NCBI GenBank assembly: GCA_011369445.1
Contig: DRQF01000023.1
Span: forward strand, 1 to 64,000
From: Planctomycetota bacterium
GTDB taxonomy: Bacteria > Planctomycetota > GCA-002687715 > DRQF01
DNA length: 64,000 bases
Reading direction: 5' to 3'
Position numbers and translations under genes: made by a program
Notes under the pieces: generated by a model
Databases searched by the model: none
Told to the model about the DNA's origin: nothing
The model's input: only the letters and a program-made list of their open reading frames with translations
Part shown: positions 44,101-52,305 of the stretch, one piece after another
Position numbering within the stretch: position 1 is the stretch's first letter
How the letters are laid out: every line of letters begins with the position of its first letter

Positions 44101-44425
44101 CGCAGGTGAAGAATCGGCCGAGTTCGGGAAACCAACGGACCGTGACAGGGCCCAATCCAGTGCGGACCCGCTGAATGAGACCCCACGGGGAATTGACCTG
44201 CCGGATTTCCACGGAGTTGTCGGGTGTGTTGCAGATGAGAAGGACGTCCTGCGCCCCCTCCCCGGTGCCGAGAGTGGCGACTTCGACCGGGTGTTGCTGG
44301 GGCGTTTCGAAGTTGCGGTAGTCCTTCTTGGGCAGGAGCTGCGCCGGGAGGGCGACGGCAAGAAGAAAGAGAATGAGCAAGCATGTCGACCAGGTGCCGA
44401 GAGGGAAAGGTCGAGGTCGGTTCAT
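41165..44425 (-). CDS. Secreted beta-propeller protein with two c-type heme sites
   Basis: This 1,086-residue protein has a signal peptide (hydrophobic stretch LLILFLLAVALPAQ). The N-terminal half (about 30-450) is a YVTN/NHL-like beta-propeller with repeated VTVRWFPELGRFF and RVVVTGFQSNKVSLL-type strands. Two heme-attachment motifs follow: CESCH at 486-490 and CVDCH at 664-668. A C-terminal beta-rich part (about 760-1086) follows. The spacing and context resemble di-heme cytochrome c peroxidase/MauG-like proteins, in which one heme transfers electrons and the other acts as catalyst. ATG 44425 is preferred over a GTG 9 nt earlier. It would act in the periplasm; the substrate is unknown. Confidence 0.8.
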   Translation of the reverse strand: MNRPRPFPLGTWSTCLLILFLLAVALPAQLLPKKDYRNFETPQQHPVEVATLGTGEGAQDVLLICNTPDNSVEIRQVNSPWGLIQRVRTGLGPVTVRWFPELGRFFTCDFDGDSVTTVALNLVNGQPVATLQRIDYVGDEPSDIGISPDGLTATITLSSRSAVTLRMASNMAAVIPEFILQAPNPNNPNLPLAMKAPRALRMLPDGRAFILNFMGGADHVSLPGFRKYDMDLYYHDVSLPATPGAIGGMGTTNQAMAINADANKMIVVGSKARNLDAVGVANVKALPLGFVESWLWVVDITAGQVPSVAAEAPPAVTPAPLFRSINLNRDYSLASTTPLPRPQRISRPLDVLIIDDANAPSGIGRVVVTGFQSNKVSLLKPDATKAGGWAVSQVTIPVTTGYSVAGPSGVAYSPRATDPSTPMTPGLLFVRDHLSNSLSIINPNGTTPTHVMTLPLGNDPTPTEIRTGRRFLYDANFTSGNAMVACESCHIFGRTDALPWDLGDLNMGAAIQQGFHDQNGFSLQNPPPPGQTFLPNFPTEKGPMVTQTLQGLVNFRVNDAAQFLLTNAPYHWRGDKADFTDFNEAFVNLQGMPNIGTSGDPKGLTDADMRAYRSFVFTIVHPPNPEQPLNRRPTGSLTGSSGPTGSLGGMKTFHEGNAVNGRSCVDCHQLPDGSTNTSTLQFSVPKTISMSGAQAHPFETAAIRNVRQRESALHSDFTANITHMVGSNGLLHSGDPLFIGVDASINTFIQTVFPFSPQDLNNVVEFVRSFDTGVGPVVGFPWTVDPTNIPAADAAASILETEVLEANAEGAAYVRAGGQEKGYWFDVTTSPPAWREEGTNTLISRTQLLNSGSGTDSVVILIATPLGASRRWASATGVRTPISDTANPPAAANLLAMAPNTFHEQIFNFTGNLHWPNPPVGSSIWALRHLQNAVLQPPQIWGVTSRHHEPPRRFRVSGDNIRPGAKLLLGMNTYLSPPANPLAVIELDLYPTRYTDGNGKQIWETRQELDGTMTMVLLNGGPYRQEVVDVFLRTPMANPSLLNPAQWNNPTPTNPTSGYHPTIWNEDGTIGPSMGNWQRLTVQDVR

Positions 44426-44557
44426 GAAATACACCTTTTCCGGCGCGATGCGTTGTGAAGTCAGGTGCGCGAGAACGAGTGGACCGCACGACCGAGATTC
44501 GGATGTGAGTCAAGTCCACCCTTTCCACCATGGGGCAGGCAAGAGGAGAATGGAAGG

Positions 44558-44588
44558 AAAAACCTGGAAAAAGTTCCTGCAGGTTTTT
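44558..44588 (-). terminator. Rho-independent terminator of the asd-lysC-aminotransferase operon
   Basis: On the reverse strand, AAAAACCTG pairs with CAGGTTTTT (9-bp stem, 13-nt loop), ending in a T-run, 6 nt after the aminotransferase stop. It is A-rich before and T-rich after, the classic layout. The mirror form on the forward strand also ends in T-runs, so it may work in both directions. Confidence 0.8.
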
Positions 44589-44593
44589 TGCTT

Positions 44594-45715
44594 TTAAGTA
44601 TGAAGGTAGGGAGCCAGGCGGGCCACGGCCTCGTGGATGTGGTCGGGAAGGGCGGCAAACGACAGGCGGGCAAACGGGCGGCCGGCCTCACCGAAGGCGA
44701 TCCCGGGAACGAGGACGACTTTGGCCTCCTCGCGGAGACGCAGGCAGAAGGCCAGAGGGTCATGAGTCTCCCGTTCGGGCAGAGGGAGCAGATGATAGAA
44801 GCTGCCGTCCGGCGGTGACGCGTCCTGGCCGAAATGCTCCTTCAATGCGTCCCGAAGGGCTTCGAAGCGGATTCCAACCTCGCGCCGCGCGGCGGGGAGG
44901 ACCTCTTCGCGGGCGTCCAGAAGGGCGGCCGCGGCCCGTTGAGCTGGAGACGAGGCGCAGGTCACGGCATAGCCGTGGACGATCCGCAAGGAGGGGAGCG
45001 CTGCCGGAGGAACCACGGCCCAGCCCAACCGCAGGCCGGGACACCCGAATCCCTTGCTCACTGAATTGAGGACGAAGCCGTCGTGGGTGACGTCCAGCAA
45101 GCTCGGCGGGCGATGACCGTAGTGCAGCTCCCGGTACACCTCGTCGGAAACCAGAATCACACCCTTTGCCCGTGCGAGGTCCGCCACGGCGCGAAGGGCC
45201 TGGAGGCTGGCTCCACCTCCCGTGGGGTTCGAGGGATGATTCAGGATGATCATCCGTGTGCGGGGGTGCTGGGAGAGAGTTTCCGCCACGGCTTCCGCGT
45301 CGAGACGGAAGCGGTCGTCCGCTGAGAGGCGGTACGGGACGGGGATGGCCCCAGCCAAGCGGATGACGCCTGGATAACCCACGAAGCCCGGATCGGGAAC
45401 GAGAACCTCGTCTTTCGGGTTCAAGAAGGCTTGGGCGATGACGTAGAGCGCCTCTTGGGTTCCGTTGGTGACCAGGACGTGGCCCGGGTCCACGCCGTGA
45501 TACCGGGCAATGCTTTCTCGAACCTCCCAGCGCCCGGGCTGAGGTCCGTAGGAACACACTCCGTCGAAGGCCGCGAGCGCACGGCGAGCGGGCTCGGGCA
45601 TGTCCCATGTCGGTTCGCCGAGCCCGAGGGAAATGGCGTCTTCCGGGGCTCCCTGTGCGATGCGGCGGATGGCGGAAATCCCCATGCCGTTCAGTCGTTC
45701 GGCGGGTTGCATCAT
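44594..45715 (-). CDS. Class I/II PLP-dependent aminotransferase
   Basis: This 373-residue aminotransferase of the AAT superfamily has SLGLGEPTWDMPE, NGTQEALYVIAQA, NHPSNPTGGG, VSDEVYREL and SVSKGFGCPGLRLGW (the Lys of SVSKG binds PLP), then ARLSFA near the end. The start is ATG 45715, overlapping the lysC stop by 4 nt (ATGA); a second ATG follows directly. It is the last gene of the asd-lysC operon, so it probably acts on an aspartate-family intermediate, such as a DapC/DapL-like step or glutamate:oxaloacetate transamination. The specific substrate cannot be told from motifs. Confidence 0.85.
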   Translation of the reverse strand: MMQPAERLNGMGISAIRRIAQGAPEDAISLGLGEPTWDMPEPARRALAAFDGVCSYGPQPGRWEVRESIARYHGVDPGHVLVTNGTQEALYVIAQAFLNPKDEVLVPDPGFVGYPGVIRLAGAIPVPYRLSADDRFRLDAEAVAETLSQHPRTRMIILNHPSNPTGGGASLQALRAVADLARAKGVILVSDEVYRELHYGHRPPSLLDVTHDGFVLNSVSKGFGCPGLRLGWAVVPPAALPSLRIVHGYAVTCASSPAQRAAAALLDAREEVLPAARREVGIRFEALRDALKEHFGQDASPPDGSFYHLLPLPERETHDPLAFCLRLREEAKVVLVPGIAFGEAGRPFARLSFAALPDHIHEAVARLAPYLHT

Positions 45716-46602
45716 GAGGAATGTCGTCTCAGATGGATGAGAGTGGAGTCCCCCGCCGGATCGCGGCAGGAGCGGACGCGGATTGGGATCCCTGCTTCCC
45801 TGAGCTCTTCGATGGCGCGGGCGTGCAGGACGGAGGCGCCCCGCTCGGCGAGGTCCAGGGCGTCCTCGAACGTCATTTCCGGAATCCACTGGGCCTCCGG
45901 TTCCGAACGGGGGTCGTGAGTGAACACTCCGGGAACGTCCGTCCAGATCTCGAGCTTCTCCGCGTCCAGGAATCGTGCCAAGAGCGCCGCCGTGTAGTCG
46001 CTGCCGTCACGACCCAATGTGCAGGGACGGCCGGTCACGTCGCTGGCGATAAACCCTTCGAGCAGGACGGCCCGGCCCGGCCGCACCACAGGACGAACCT
46101 GGGTCGTCACGGCGGTGCGCGTGGGCTCCGTGTCGACGGCGCCAAGAGCATTCAAGCGGATCACCTGCCGAGCATCCACCCGTCTCAGATCGCAGTGACG
46201 CTGAAAGAGGTAGGTGGCGAAGAGGGTGAGGGCCAGTTGTTCTCCGTAGGTGAGCAACGTTTCCGCCACCGACTCATCGAAGCCGGTTGCGCGGAGCAAT
46301 GCCATGTCGCTGTCAAGCGAATCGAACACGGACGCCATGGCGTCGTCCAATCCAGGAGGCAGAGGCTTTCCGAAGAGATCTTCCGCCACGTTCATGTGGA
46401 TCGCTTCGAGATGGGTGCGATTCTCCGTCCGCATCGCATCGGATTGGAATGGAAGCTCACTGAGGCTGTTCGTGACCCCCGCGATGGCGGAGATGATCAC
46501 GACCGGTGCTTGGTCCAGGGAGGACTCCACCAGGGTTGCCGCGCGCTCCATGTCGCGGGCCGTGGCCACGGAGGAACCGCCGAATTTCATGACGAGGCTC
46601 AT
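45712..46602 (-). CDS. lysC: Aspartokinase catalytic domain without ACT regulatory domain
   Basis: This protein has 296 residues; typical aspartokinases have 400-460. The kinase part is intact: KFGGSSVA at the N-terminus, LLTYGEQLA, LGRDGSDYTAALLA and EIWTDVPGVFTHDPR. The protein ends shortly after the kinase (PIRVRSCRDPAGDSTLIHLRRHSS), where family members continue with two ACT domains that bind lysine or threonine. No frameshift can restore them, as the aminotransferase gene begins within the stop codon. So this enzyme cannot be feedback-controlled in the usual way. ATG 46602 overlaps the asd stop by 4 nt. Confidence 0.9.
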   Translation of the reverse strand: MSLVMKFGGSSVATARDMERAATLVESSLDQAPVVIISAIAGVTNSLSELPFQSDAMRTENRTHLEAIHMNVAEDLFGKPLPPGLDDAMASVFDSLDSDMALLRATGFDESVAETLLTYGEQLALTLFATYLFQRHCDLRRVDARQVIRLNALGAVDTEPTRTAVTTQVRPVVRPGRAVLLEGFIASDVTGRPCTLGRDGSDYTAALLARFLDAEKLEIWTDVPGVFTHDPRSEPEAQWIPEMTFEDALDLAERGASVLHARAIEELREAGIPIRVRSCRDPAGDSTLIHLRRHSS

Positions 46603-47645
46603 GATCGAATATATCCCATCGCACGGGCCAACTCCGCATTCAGCAGGGAGCCCCCGGCGGCCCCACGCTCCAGGTTGTGCCCGAGAGCATAGAGTTTGAG
46701 TCCCATGACCGGGCAGGGTTCCAGGTTTCCCACGTGGACGGTCATGTCGGTGTCTGAGAGATCGAGGACGTGTTGGGGGCGGTCGGGGAGACCGTGGACG
46801 CGCAGCGGGGGAGAGGGTGACGTGGGTAGCCCCCCCAGCACATCGTCGCCTCGAAAGGTGGCAAGGAGGCGCGAGGCCTCGTCCACCGTGGGAGTTGCGC
46901 CACGAAACGCCAGCGAGACGTCCATGCCGTGTCCGTTTCCCACCGGCACGCGGTGGCACGAAGCGCTGATCACCGGTCCGTCCTTCTCGTCCTCGAAGGC
47001 CAGGATCTTGGACATCTCCGCGGAGATCTTGGAGGCCTCCCCAAGGATGTGAGGGATCACGTTGTCCAATGCATCGAGGGCGAAGAGCCCCCGCGCTCCC
47101 GCTCCGCTGAGGGCCTGGAATGTCGAGACTCGAACGGCCGCAAGCCCGCGTGCGCGGTGAAGGGCGGCCAAGGGGAGACTCAGGATCGCGGTCACGCAGT
47201 TGGGGTTCGTGACGATGCCGCCCGACCAGTCTCGAAGGCTCTTTTGGCGATCGAGGAGTTCGATGGCACGTGGGTTGACCTCCGGCACGAGGAGAGGAAT
47301 GTCCTTTTCCATGCGCCATGCGGAAGCGTTGCTGAACACGAGAGAGCCCTGCCTCGCGAAGGCGGGTTCGACGTCCCGCGCCAACTCGGATTCGAGGGCG
47401 CTGAAGACGACGGGAGTCGCTTGGCGAGGCTCGTCAATGGCCTCGAGACGGGTCTCGCCCCACCCTGCGTGGGGCGGTCCGCCAGCCCGCCAGGTACAGG
47501 CCTCGGCGTAACGCAGGCCGGCCGATCGCTCCGAGGCCACGAGGTGGGCTATGGAAAACCACGGATGTCCCGCCAGGCGGCGAACAAACCGCTGTCCCAC
47601 GAGCCCCGTGGCCCCGAGAACGGTGACAGGAATGGGGGAGGTCAT
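46599..47645 (-). CDS. asd: Aspartate-semialdehyde dehydrogenase, archaeal/fungal (Hom2-like) type
   Basis: This 348-residue enzyme reduces aspartyl phosphate to aspartate semialdehyde. It has VLGATGLVGQRF (NADP loop), the catalytic Cys in TNPNCVTAIL, and HRVPVGNGHGMDVS with the active His. The last two match the archaeal/yeast Hom2 type more than the E. coli type. The start is ATG 47645. It is first in the asd-lysC-aminotransferase operon. It is separated by 77 nt from the upstream GT-C gene on the same strand. The operon would feed lysine, threonine, methionine or diaminopimelate synthesis. Confidence 0.93.
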   Translation of the reverse strand: MTSPIPVTVLGATGLVGQRFVRRLAGHPWFSIAHLVASERSAGLRYAEACTWRAGGPPHAGWGETRLEAIDEPRQATPVVFSALESELARDVEPAFARQGSLVFSNASAWRMEKDIPLLVPEVNPRAIELLDRQKSLRDWSGGIVTNPNCVTAILSLPLAALHRARGLAAVRVSTFQALSGAGARGLFALDALDNVIPHILGEASKISAEMSKILAFEDEKDGPVISASCHRVPVGNGHGMDVSLAFRGATPTVDEASRLLATFRGDDVLGGLPTSPSPPLRVHGLPDRPQHVLDLSDTDMTVHVGNLEPCPVMGLKLYALGHNLERGAAGGSLLNAELARAMGYIRS

Positions 47646-47722
47646 GAGCGGCGTCTCTCTGTCATGCCGCCAGGGTAGCGTGAGCGCGGGAGGACACAAA
47701 GAAACTCACCGGAAGGGGTTTC

Positions 47723-49681
47723 TCAGGGAACGATGTCCACTCGAAAAAATGCCGGACGCGTTCTGGCGAGCACTCGCCCCTTTGCATCTCGGGCCTCGAC
47801 GATCCAAATCATCGGTCGATTTCGAACCTCTCCGAACGCACGGAGGATCGTGGCTGGAATGATGACCGTTCGCACGGTGCGGCTGCCCTCGGTGCGGGAC
47901 GGGAGGTCGCCCGGCCGAAGCGGCGGATATTCCTCGGGCCAGTGGTCGCATTCCGACAGACTGAACCGGTAGCTCGTAGCCCCGAGGTTCTCTTCGGTGA
48001 AGTCGAAGCGGGCGGATGCGGCGAGCGGATCCGGCGAGCTCAAAACGATGTGGAGCTTCGCTCCGTCGCGGGGTGTCGTCGCTTCGAGGAGGGAGCCTGG
48101 GGGCGGAGGAAGGAACCCCCCGGACGCAAGTTCGTAGAGCGGGCGTTCTCCGTCGTCTTCGAGGGCCCTCAACCGGAAGAACGCGAGCCGCCCCGGTTCT
48201 TCTGAGACGAGGCGATCGAACACCACGAAGTCCTCGTGCCAGCCCGGTTGGGTGGGACTTGCACAGGTCACCTTGGCCAGTTCCCAGGGTTTAGCCGTGA
48301 AGGGGGGGCGGAGGGCCGCCCGAATGCCCGACGACATGTCGTAGGAGTCGTCGAAGTATCGGGCCTCGTGGTAGGAGAGGACGGCCAGGGTGTCCACCGG
48401 TGCGGTTGCGAGGTCGGCGAGGGGGGTGCGCAGGGAATCGATCGTCGCCCGCATGTTTCGGTAGGTCTTGACGTGGAGTCTCTGACTCGGCCGCGACAGG
48501 GTGAGGCCGATGAGGACGACCGTCAACAGGGGCATCAGCGTCAGATGGCCTCGCAACCGCCCCGTCGCCGCGAGGATGAGGGCCCAGCCGAGGAGCGGAG
48601 TGTAGCAGGCGCGGGTTCCCACGAGTTTGAAGGTGACCGGGTTCACGAAGACGCTCAGGATCAGGGGAACTGCAATGAGCACGGCGACTTGAAGACGGCC
48701 TCCCCGCGCCATGGGACATCGAAGAAGCAGGGCGAGGGCCCCCAGGGCTGCCACGACCTCGAGGACGAGGAGGGCGATTCGCGCACTCGAGGAGTCGAGC
48801 AGGAGAGAGCCCACGGGCGCAATGAGAACCGAGAACGCTTGGAGGGCTCGCCCGACCCAGGGGAGAAGAGCGACGCCGCCGCCTTCGACGTGCCCGTAGT
48901 GACCGACCAACCCTCCCAGGACGAGGGATCGCACGAGAAGCCAAAGAACGACGAGGAGCCCCAGGGGGATGGCCCGTCGCACGAAGGCTCCGCGATCGCC
49001 GATGCGGCCCGTGACGAACCAGGCGTCCAGCCCAACAAGAAGCGGAAAGACGACGGCGGATTCCTTGGAGAGCAGGGCCAGCGCGCACGAAGCGAGGGCC
49101 CAGCGGTGGCGACCTTGCCCGGCGAGGAGGAGCGCGCCCAGTCCGAAGAGCGCGGAGAAGGTCTCCGACCGGGCAGACGACCAGGAGACCGTTTCGCTCA
49201 CCAGGGGAGACGTGAGGAACGCCAGCACCGCAAGAGATCGCCACAGGAGAGGAGACGTCGGGCACCGCATCCCGATGAGAATGAAAAGGAGCGCCCCCAC
49301 CACGAGATGAAGCATGAGATTCGTTGCCGCGAAAGCCCGCTCGTCCAATCCCCCCGCCATCAGGTTGATTCCGAAACTCGCCGTGACCACGGGGCGGTAG
49401 AGGCTGAATTTCTCACTCATCGGATGAACAACGTAGTGCCCGATGGCGCCCCACGACGTGAGTTGGTCCGGGCCGCCCTGGCCCCGATGCAACAGCTCGA
49501 CCAGATGGTAGTCGTCTCCGGTGAATCCCACCTCGAGAAGCGGGCTCAGCCAGACGGCGGCGAAGACGAGGACGCTCAGAAGAGCGAGGCTCTCGCGACC
49601 GAGTCTGAACGGCGGGGAGGAGACCCCCTCGTCGGGGCGCGTGTCGGCATCCATGGTCGAATGGTATCGATCCGCCTTCAT
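47723..49681 (-). CDS. GT-C-fold membrane glycosyltransferase-like protein, second copy
   Basis: This 652-residue protein has about ten hydrophobic segments between residues 32 and 400. After the first helix comes GFTGDDYHLVELL (Asp56/Asp57), the acidic site in the first periplasmic loop of GT-C enzymes, and HPMSEKFSLYRPVV. The last 220 residues are soluble and beta-rich, as in the 11108-13666 protein, but I see no close sequence match between them. The start is uncertain: ATG 49681 or ATG 49654, both without a clear ribosome site. It would transfer a sugar from a lipid carrier to a periplasmic acceptor, if active. It shares a strand with the asd operon but probably has its own promoter. Confidence 0.65.
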   Translation of the reverse strand: MKADRYHSTMDADTRPDEGVSSPPFRLGRESLALLSVLVFAAVWLSPLLEVGFTGDDYHLVELLHRGQGGPDQLTSWGAIGHYVVHPMSEKFSLYRPVVTASFGINLMAGGLDERAFAATNLMLHLVVGALLFILIGMRCPTSPLLWRSLAVLAFLTSPLVSETVSWSSARSETFSALFGLGALLLAGQGRHRWALASCALALLSKESAVVFPLLVGLDAWFVTGRIGDRGAFVRRAIPLGLLVVLWLLVRSLVLGGLVGHYGHVEGGGVALLPWVGRALQAFSVLIAPVGSLLLDSSSARIALLVLEVVAALGALALLLRCPMARGGRLQVAVLIAVPLILSVFVNPVTFKLVGTRACYTPLLGWALILAATGRLRGHLTLMPLLTVVLIGLTLSRPSQRLHVKTYRNMRATIDSLRTPLADLATAPVDTLAVLSYHEARYFDDSYDMSSGIRAALRPPFTAKPWELAKVTCASPTQPGWHEDFVVFDRLVSEEPGRLAFFRLRALEDDGERPLYELASGGFLPPPPGSLLEATTPRDGAKLHIVLSSPDPLAASARFDFTEENLGATSYRFSLSECDHWPEEYPPLRPGDLPSRTEGSRTVRTVIIPATILRAFGEVRNRPMIWIVEARDAKGRVLARTRPAFFRVDIVP

Positions 49682-49779
49682 CCGGGAAGGGAGGAGGGGG
49701 ATGGGACGGGAACGCCTTTTCCGGGGGGGATACGGCCATCTGCTGTGGAAGTGAAAACCAGGGAGTCTGCAAAGAATCG

Positions 49780-49808
49780 TTGACGCGAGGGGCTCCGTCT
49801 GGGAGAAT
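49780..49808 (+). promoter_or_regulatory. Candidate sigma70-type promoter of the first secreted paralog
   Basis: TTGACG (49780-49785) and GAGAAT (49803-49808) are separated by 17 nt. The -10-like box ends 41 nt before the ATG at 49849. The second paralog has the same layout with identical distance to its ATG. Confidence 0.55.
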
Positions 49809-49848
49809 CCCGTCGCGCGATCCTGGCGTCCCGAAGGAGAGAGACCCC

Positions 49849-52203
49849 ATGCGCTTCCTCAGCCTCGTCGGCCTCTTGGTTCTGATTGCGTGCCCGAGTC
49901 TGACGGCCCAGTTCGATCTCGACGGACCGAATGCCTCCCTCACCGTTCAGGGTCTGAACCCGACCGTAAACGATCCCCTACTCCACGACGTCGTCGTGGG
50001 GGTCCCGGGCACACTCTCGCTACGGGTCGTCTCCGGGGCGAATCCGAACGCGCCGCTCGTCCTGCTCACGAGCCCGACGAATCCAACCACCGGAGGCGTG
50101 CTCCCCACCCCCTGGGGCGGTGCGATCGACTTGGGGAGTACGGGCCCCGGAATCCCCTCGGACATCAGCGTGTTCGGCGACGGAATCGGCTTCACCACGA
50201 ATCCCCTTTGGGATTCCCTTTTCGTGACCGATGCGGGTGGCGGTGGCGCGCTCCCGGAGTTTTGTTTCGAAGCCGGGTTGCACGCGGCGTGGATTGCCAT
50301 GCAGGCGGCCTTTCAGGGGATCGTTCGCGACCCCAGCATGCCTCCATATTTCTATGACAACACGACCGCAGCGAGCATCCACTTCGCCGTGACGCAGACT
50401 GTCATTCCCATGACGGGGAATGACGGCTATCAGCAGGTTCCGTTCCTTCCGGGATTCAGCTTCCCATTTCACGGAGTGACCTATACGGACGTGTGGGTGC
50501 ACGCGAACGGGTTCTTGACCTTTGGGGCGCCTACGAGTCTGCCCAGCGGCGGCGCCACTGTGGACAACATGGCGGCGGTCAATGCGGAGCCGGCCATATT
50601 TGCAGGTAAGAGCGACTGGGACCCCACGGCGTATGTCAACGGAAATCTTCCAGGCGGGATCGCGGTGACTCAACTCGGCAACCGCCTCAGCGTGGAATGG
50701 GGCGGGGACGCCCCTCCCTACGGGGCAGGGATCGCCCATGCAGGGTTTCCCTTCGGGTCGTTGCTTGACGATAGCGACTTCGCCGTTCAACTGGAGCTGG
50801 ATGACGGTCTTGGGGGCAGCGCAAGCCCGGGTGCTTTTCGCTTCGACATGAAGCGGCTGGGGGTCTATTCGGGGCCCTTCCTCTGGACTGGGCTCGTCGG
50901 TCATACGCCCGGGGGAGGAGCCCTCACCGGCGGTGCGGCCGATAGGCTCTTGCGCACGGGCACGAACGTCGCAGTGGCAGGCGAGGCCCAGCTCGAGGAA
51001 CACCATCGAGGCTCCGCTGTGAGCACCCTCGGATGGGACGGTTTGGGTGCCCCACGCGGCTACAACTTCTATCTCGTGAACTGGAGGGATGCTTCGGTCA
51101 TGTTCACGCCGAACGCGACCGGCGGAATCCCGGGGTCTGCGGGCTACACGAGTCAGAGTCAAGGTCCGTTGCCGCCCGACGACCTGCAGTACTTCGACAG
51201 CCCGACGACCGTCGACGTTGCAGGAGGGCAGGTTCTCACTCTGCACGGTTCATTCCTCGGGTTCGACCCGAACGGGACGGGAGCCGGTAGCGTGGTTTTC
51301 GATCCATTGGGCTCCATGGGGGGGCCATACCCGGCGACCGTGGTCGGTATCCTGGACAACTCGGGACTCTCCGGTCCCTTATCGCTTCCCAATCCCGCGC
51401 CGGGTCCCCACAGGGACGGGCAGGGATTGCAGGTCCTGGTTCCGCCCCTGGGTGGTGGCGGGACCTACTTGGTGCAGGTCAATTTCGCCAGCGGTTTCAG
51501 TCCCGCCGTTTCGGTCATTGGAACGGTCAATGGTTTGCACACGACGAGCATGGCCTTGGACGACGATGGAGTCGCCGCGGTCTTCCTGCTTTCGCCGATC
51601 AGCTTCTTGGGACAGACCGTCTACTACGCGTACATCAATGCCAATGGATACGTGACGCTGGGGCAAGGTATCTTCAGCTCGAATGAATCGATGTCTCTCT
51701 TCTTCTCGGGCATCGTGCCGGGTGTTCCGAACCCCATCGTGGCCGCCTGGTTTTCCGATCTGAACCCCGGTGGGGTCGCAAGCGGAGCGACCTACGATGT
51801 CATTCAGGACACGGCGACCGGCGCCATCACCTGCGCCTTCAACAACCAGATCCACAGTGCGAGCAACGCCCCTGCGGGAAGTTTTTCCTGCACGATCAAC
51901 CCCTTCGGATTCAACCCTGGAAGCGTGTTGTTCAACTACGCGGGATTCCTTCCCGGGCCGAGTCCTGGGGACGATGGGATCATCGGCGTCAGTGACGGTG
52001 ATGCGTTGTCGACGGCTCTGGGAACGGACACGGATCTCACGAACGGCCTTGGGACGGGGCTCTCGTCCGTCCAGGGCACCTACGTGTCGCCGGGGCCCCA
52101 CGACTCGATCGGCGAACAGATTCCTGCCGGAGTCACGCCCCCATTTCCCGGCGGTGTGCTCATCTTCCAGAATCTGGGAGGAGGACAGTTTCAAATCCTA
52201 TAG
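49849..52203 (+). CDS. Large secreted beta-rich protein, paralog 1
   Basis: This 784-residue protein has a signal peptide (MRFLSLVGLLVLIACPSLTA). The N-terminus QFDLDGPNASL is shared with paralog 2 at 53768. Around residue 221 is a nidogen-like beta motif (DVWVHANGFLTFG) and around residue 600 a second copy (INANGYVTLG), so the module is internally duplicated. Residues about 461-551 look like an IPT/TIG immunoglobulin-like domain. The composition is Gly/Asn/Pro-rich with few Cys, consistent with export and adhesion or matrix function. AAGGAGAG precedes ATG 49849. No C-terminal sorting signal that I know was seen; the end is GGGQFQIL, as in paralog 2 (GGGQFLIL). Confidence 0.82.
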   Translation: MRFLSLVGLLVLIACPSLTAQFDLDGPNASLTVQGLNPTVNDPLLHDVVVGVPGTLSLRVVSGANPNAPLVLLTSPTNPTTGGVLPTPWGGAIDLGSTGPGIPSDISVFGDGIGFTTNPLWDSLFVTDAGGGGALPEFCFEAGLHAAWIAMQAAFQGIVRDPSMPPYFYDNTTAASIHFAVTQTVIPMTGNDGYQQVPFLPGFSFPFHGVTYTDVWVHANGFLTFGAPTSLPSGGATVDNMAAVNAEPAIFAGKSDWDPTAYVNGNLPGGIAVTQLGNRLSVEWGGDAPPYGAGIAHAGFPFGSLLDDSDFAVQLELDDGLGGSASPGAFRFDMKRLGVYSGPFLWTGLVGHTPGGGALTGGAADRLLRTGTNVAVAGEAQLEEHHRGSAVSTLGWDGLGAPRGYNFYLVNWRDASVMFTPNATGGIPGSAGYTSQSQGPLPPDDLQYFDSPTTVDVAGGQVLTLHGSFLGFDPNGTGAGSVVFDPLGSMGGPYPATVVGILDNSGLSGPLSLPNPAPGPHRDGQGLQVLVPPLGGGGTYLVQVNFASGFSPAVSVIGTVNGLHTTSMALDDDGVAAVFLLSPISFLGQTVYYAYINANGYVTLGQGIFSSNESMSLFFSGIVPGVPNPIVAAWFSDLNPGGVASGATYDVIQDTATGAITCAFNNQIHSASNAPAGSFSCTINPFGFNPGSVLFNYAGFLPGPSPGDDGIIGVSDGDALSTALGTDTDLTNGLGTGLSSVQGTYVSPGPHDSIGEQIPAGVTPPFPGGVLIFQNLGGGQFQIL

Positions 52204-52305
52204 CGCCGCACGAGATGGAACTTTCGGCGGCTCCTCACACCCGGGGGGGGCGTCGACGGCTTCGAGTGTTATCCTCCGGCCTAATTCTCGGAATCGGAGT
52301 GCCCC

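Noticed and set aside
48236-49783. 515-codon forward-strand open frame
   Set aside because: Antisense to the GT-C membrane protein; the text is Glu/Arg/Gly-rich, as expected from reading a membrane gene backwards.
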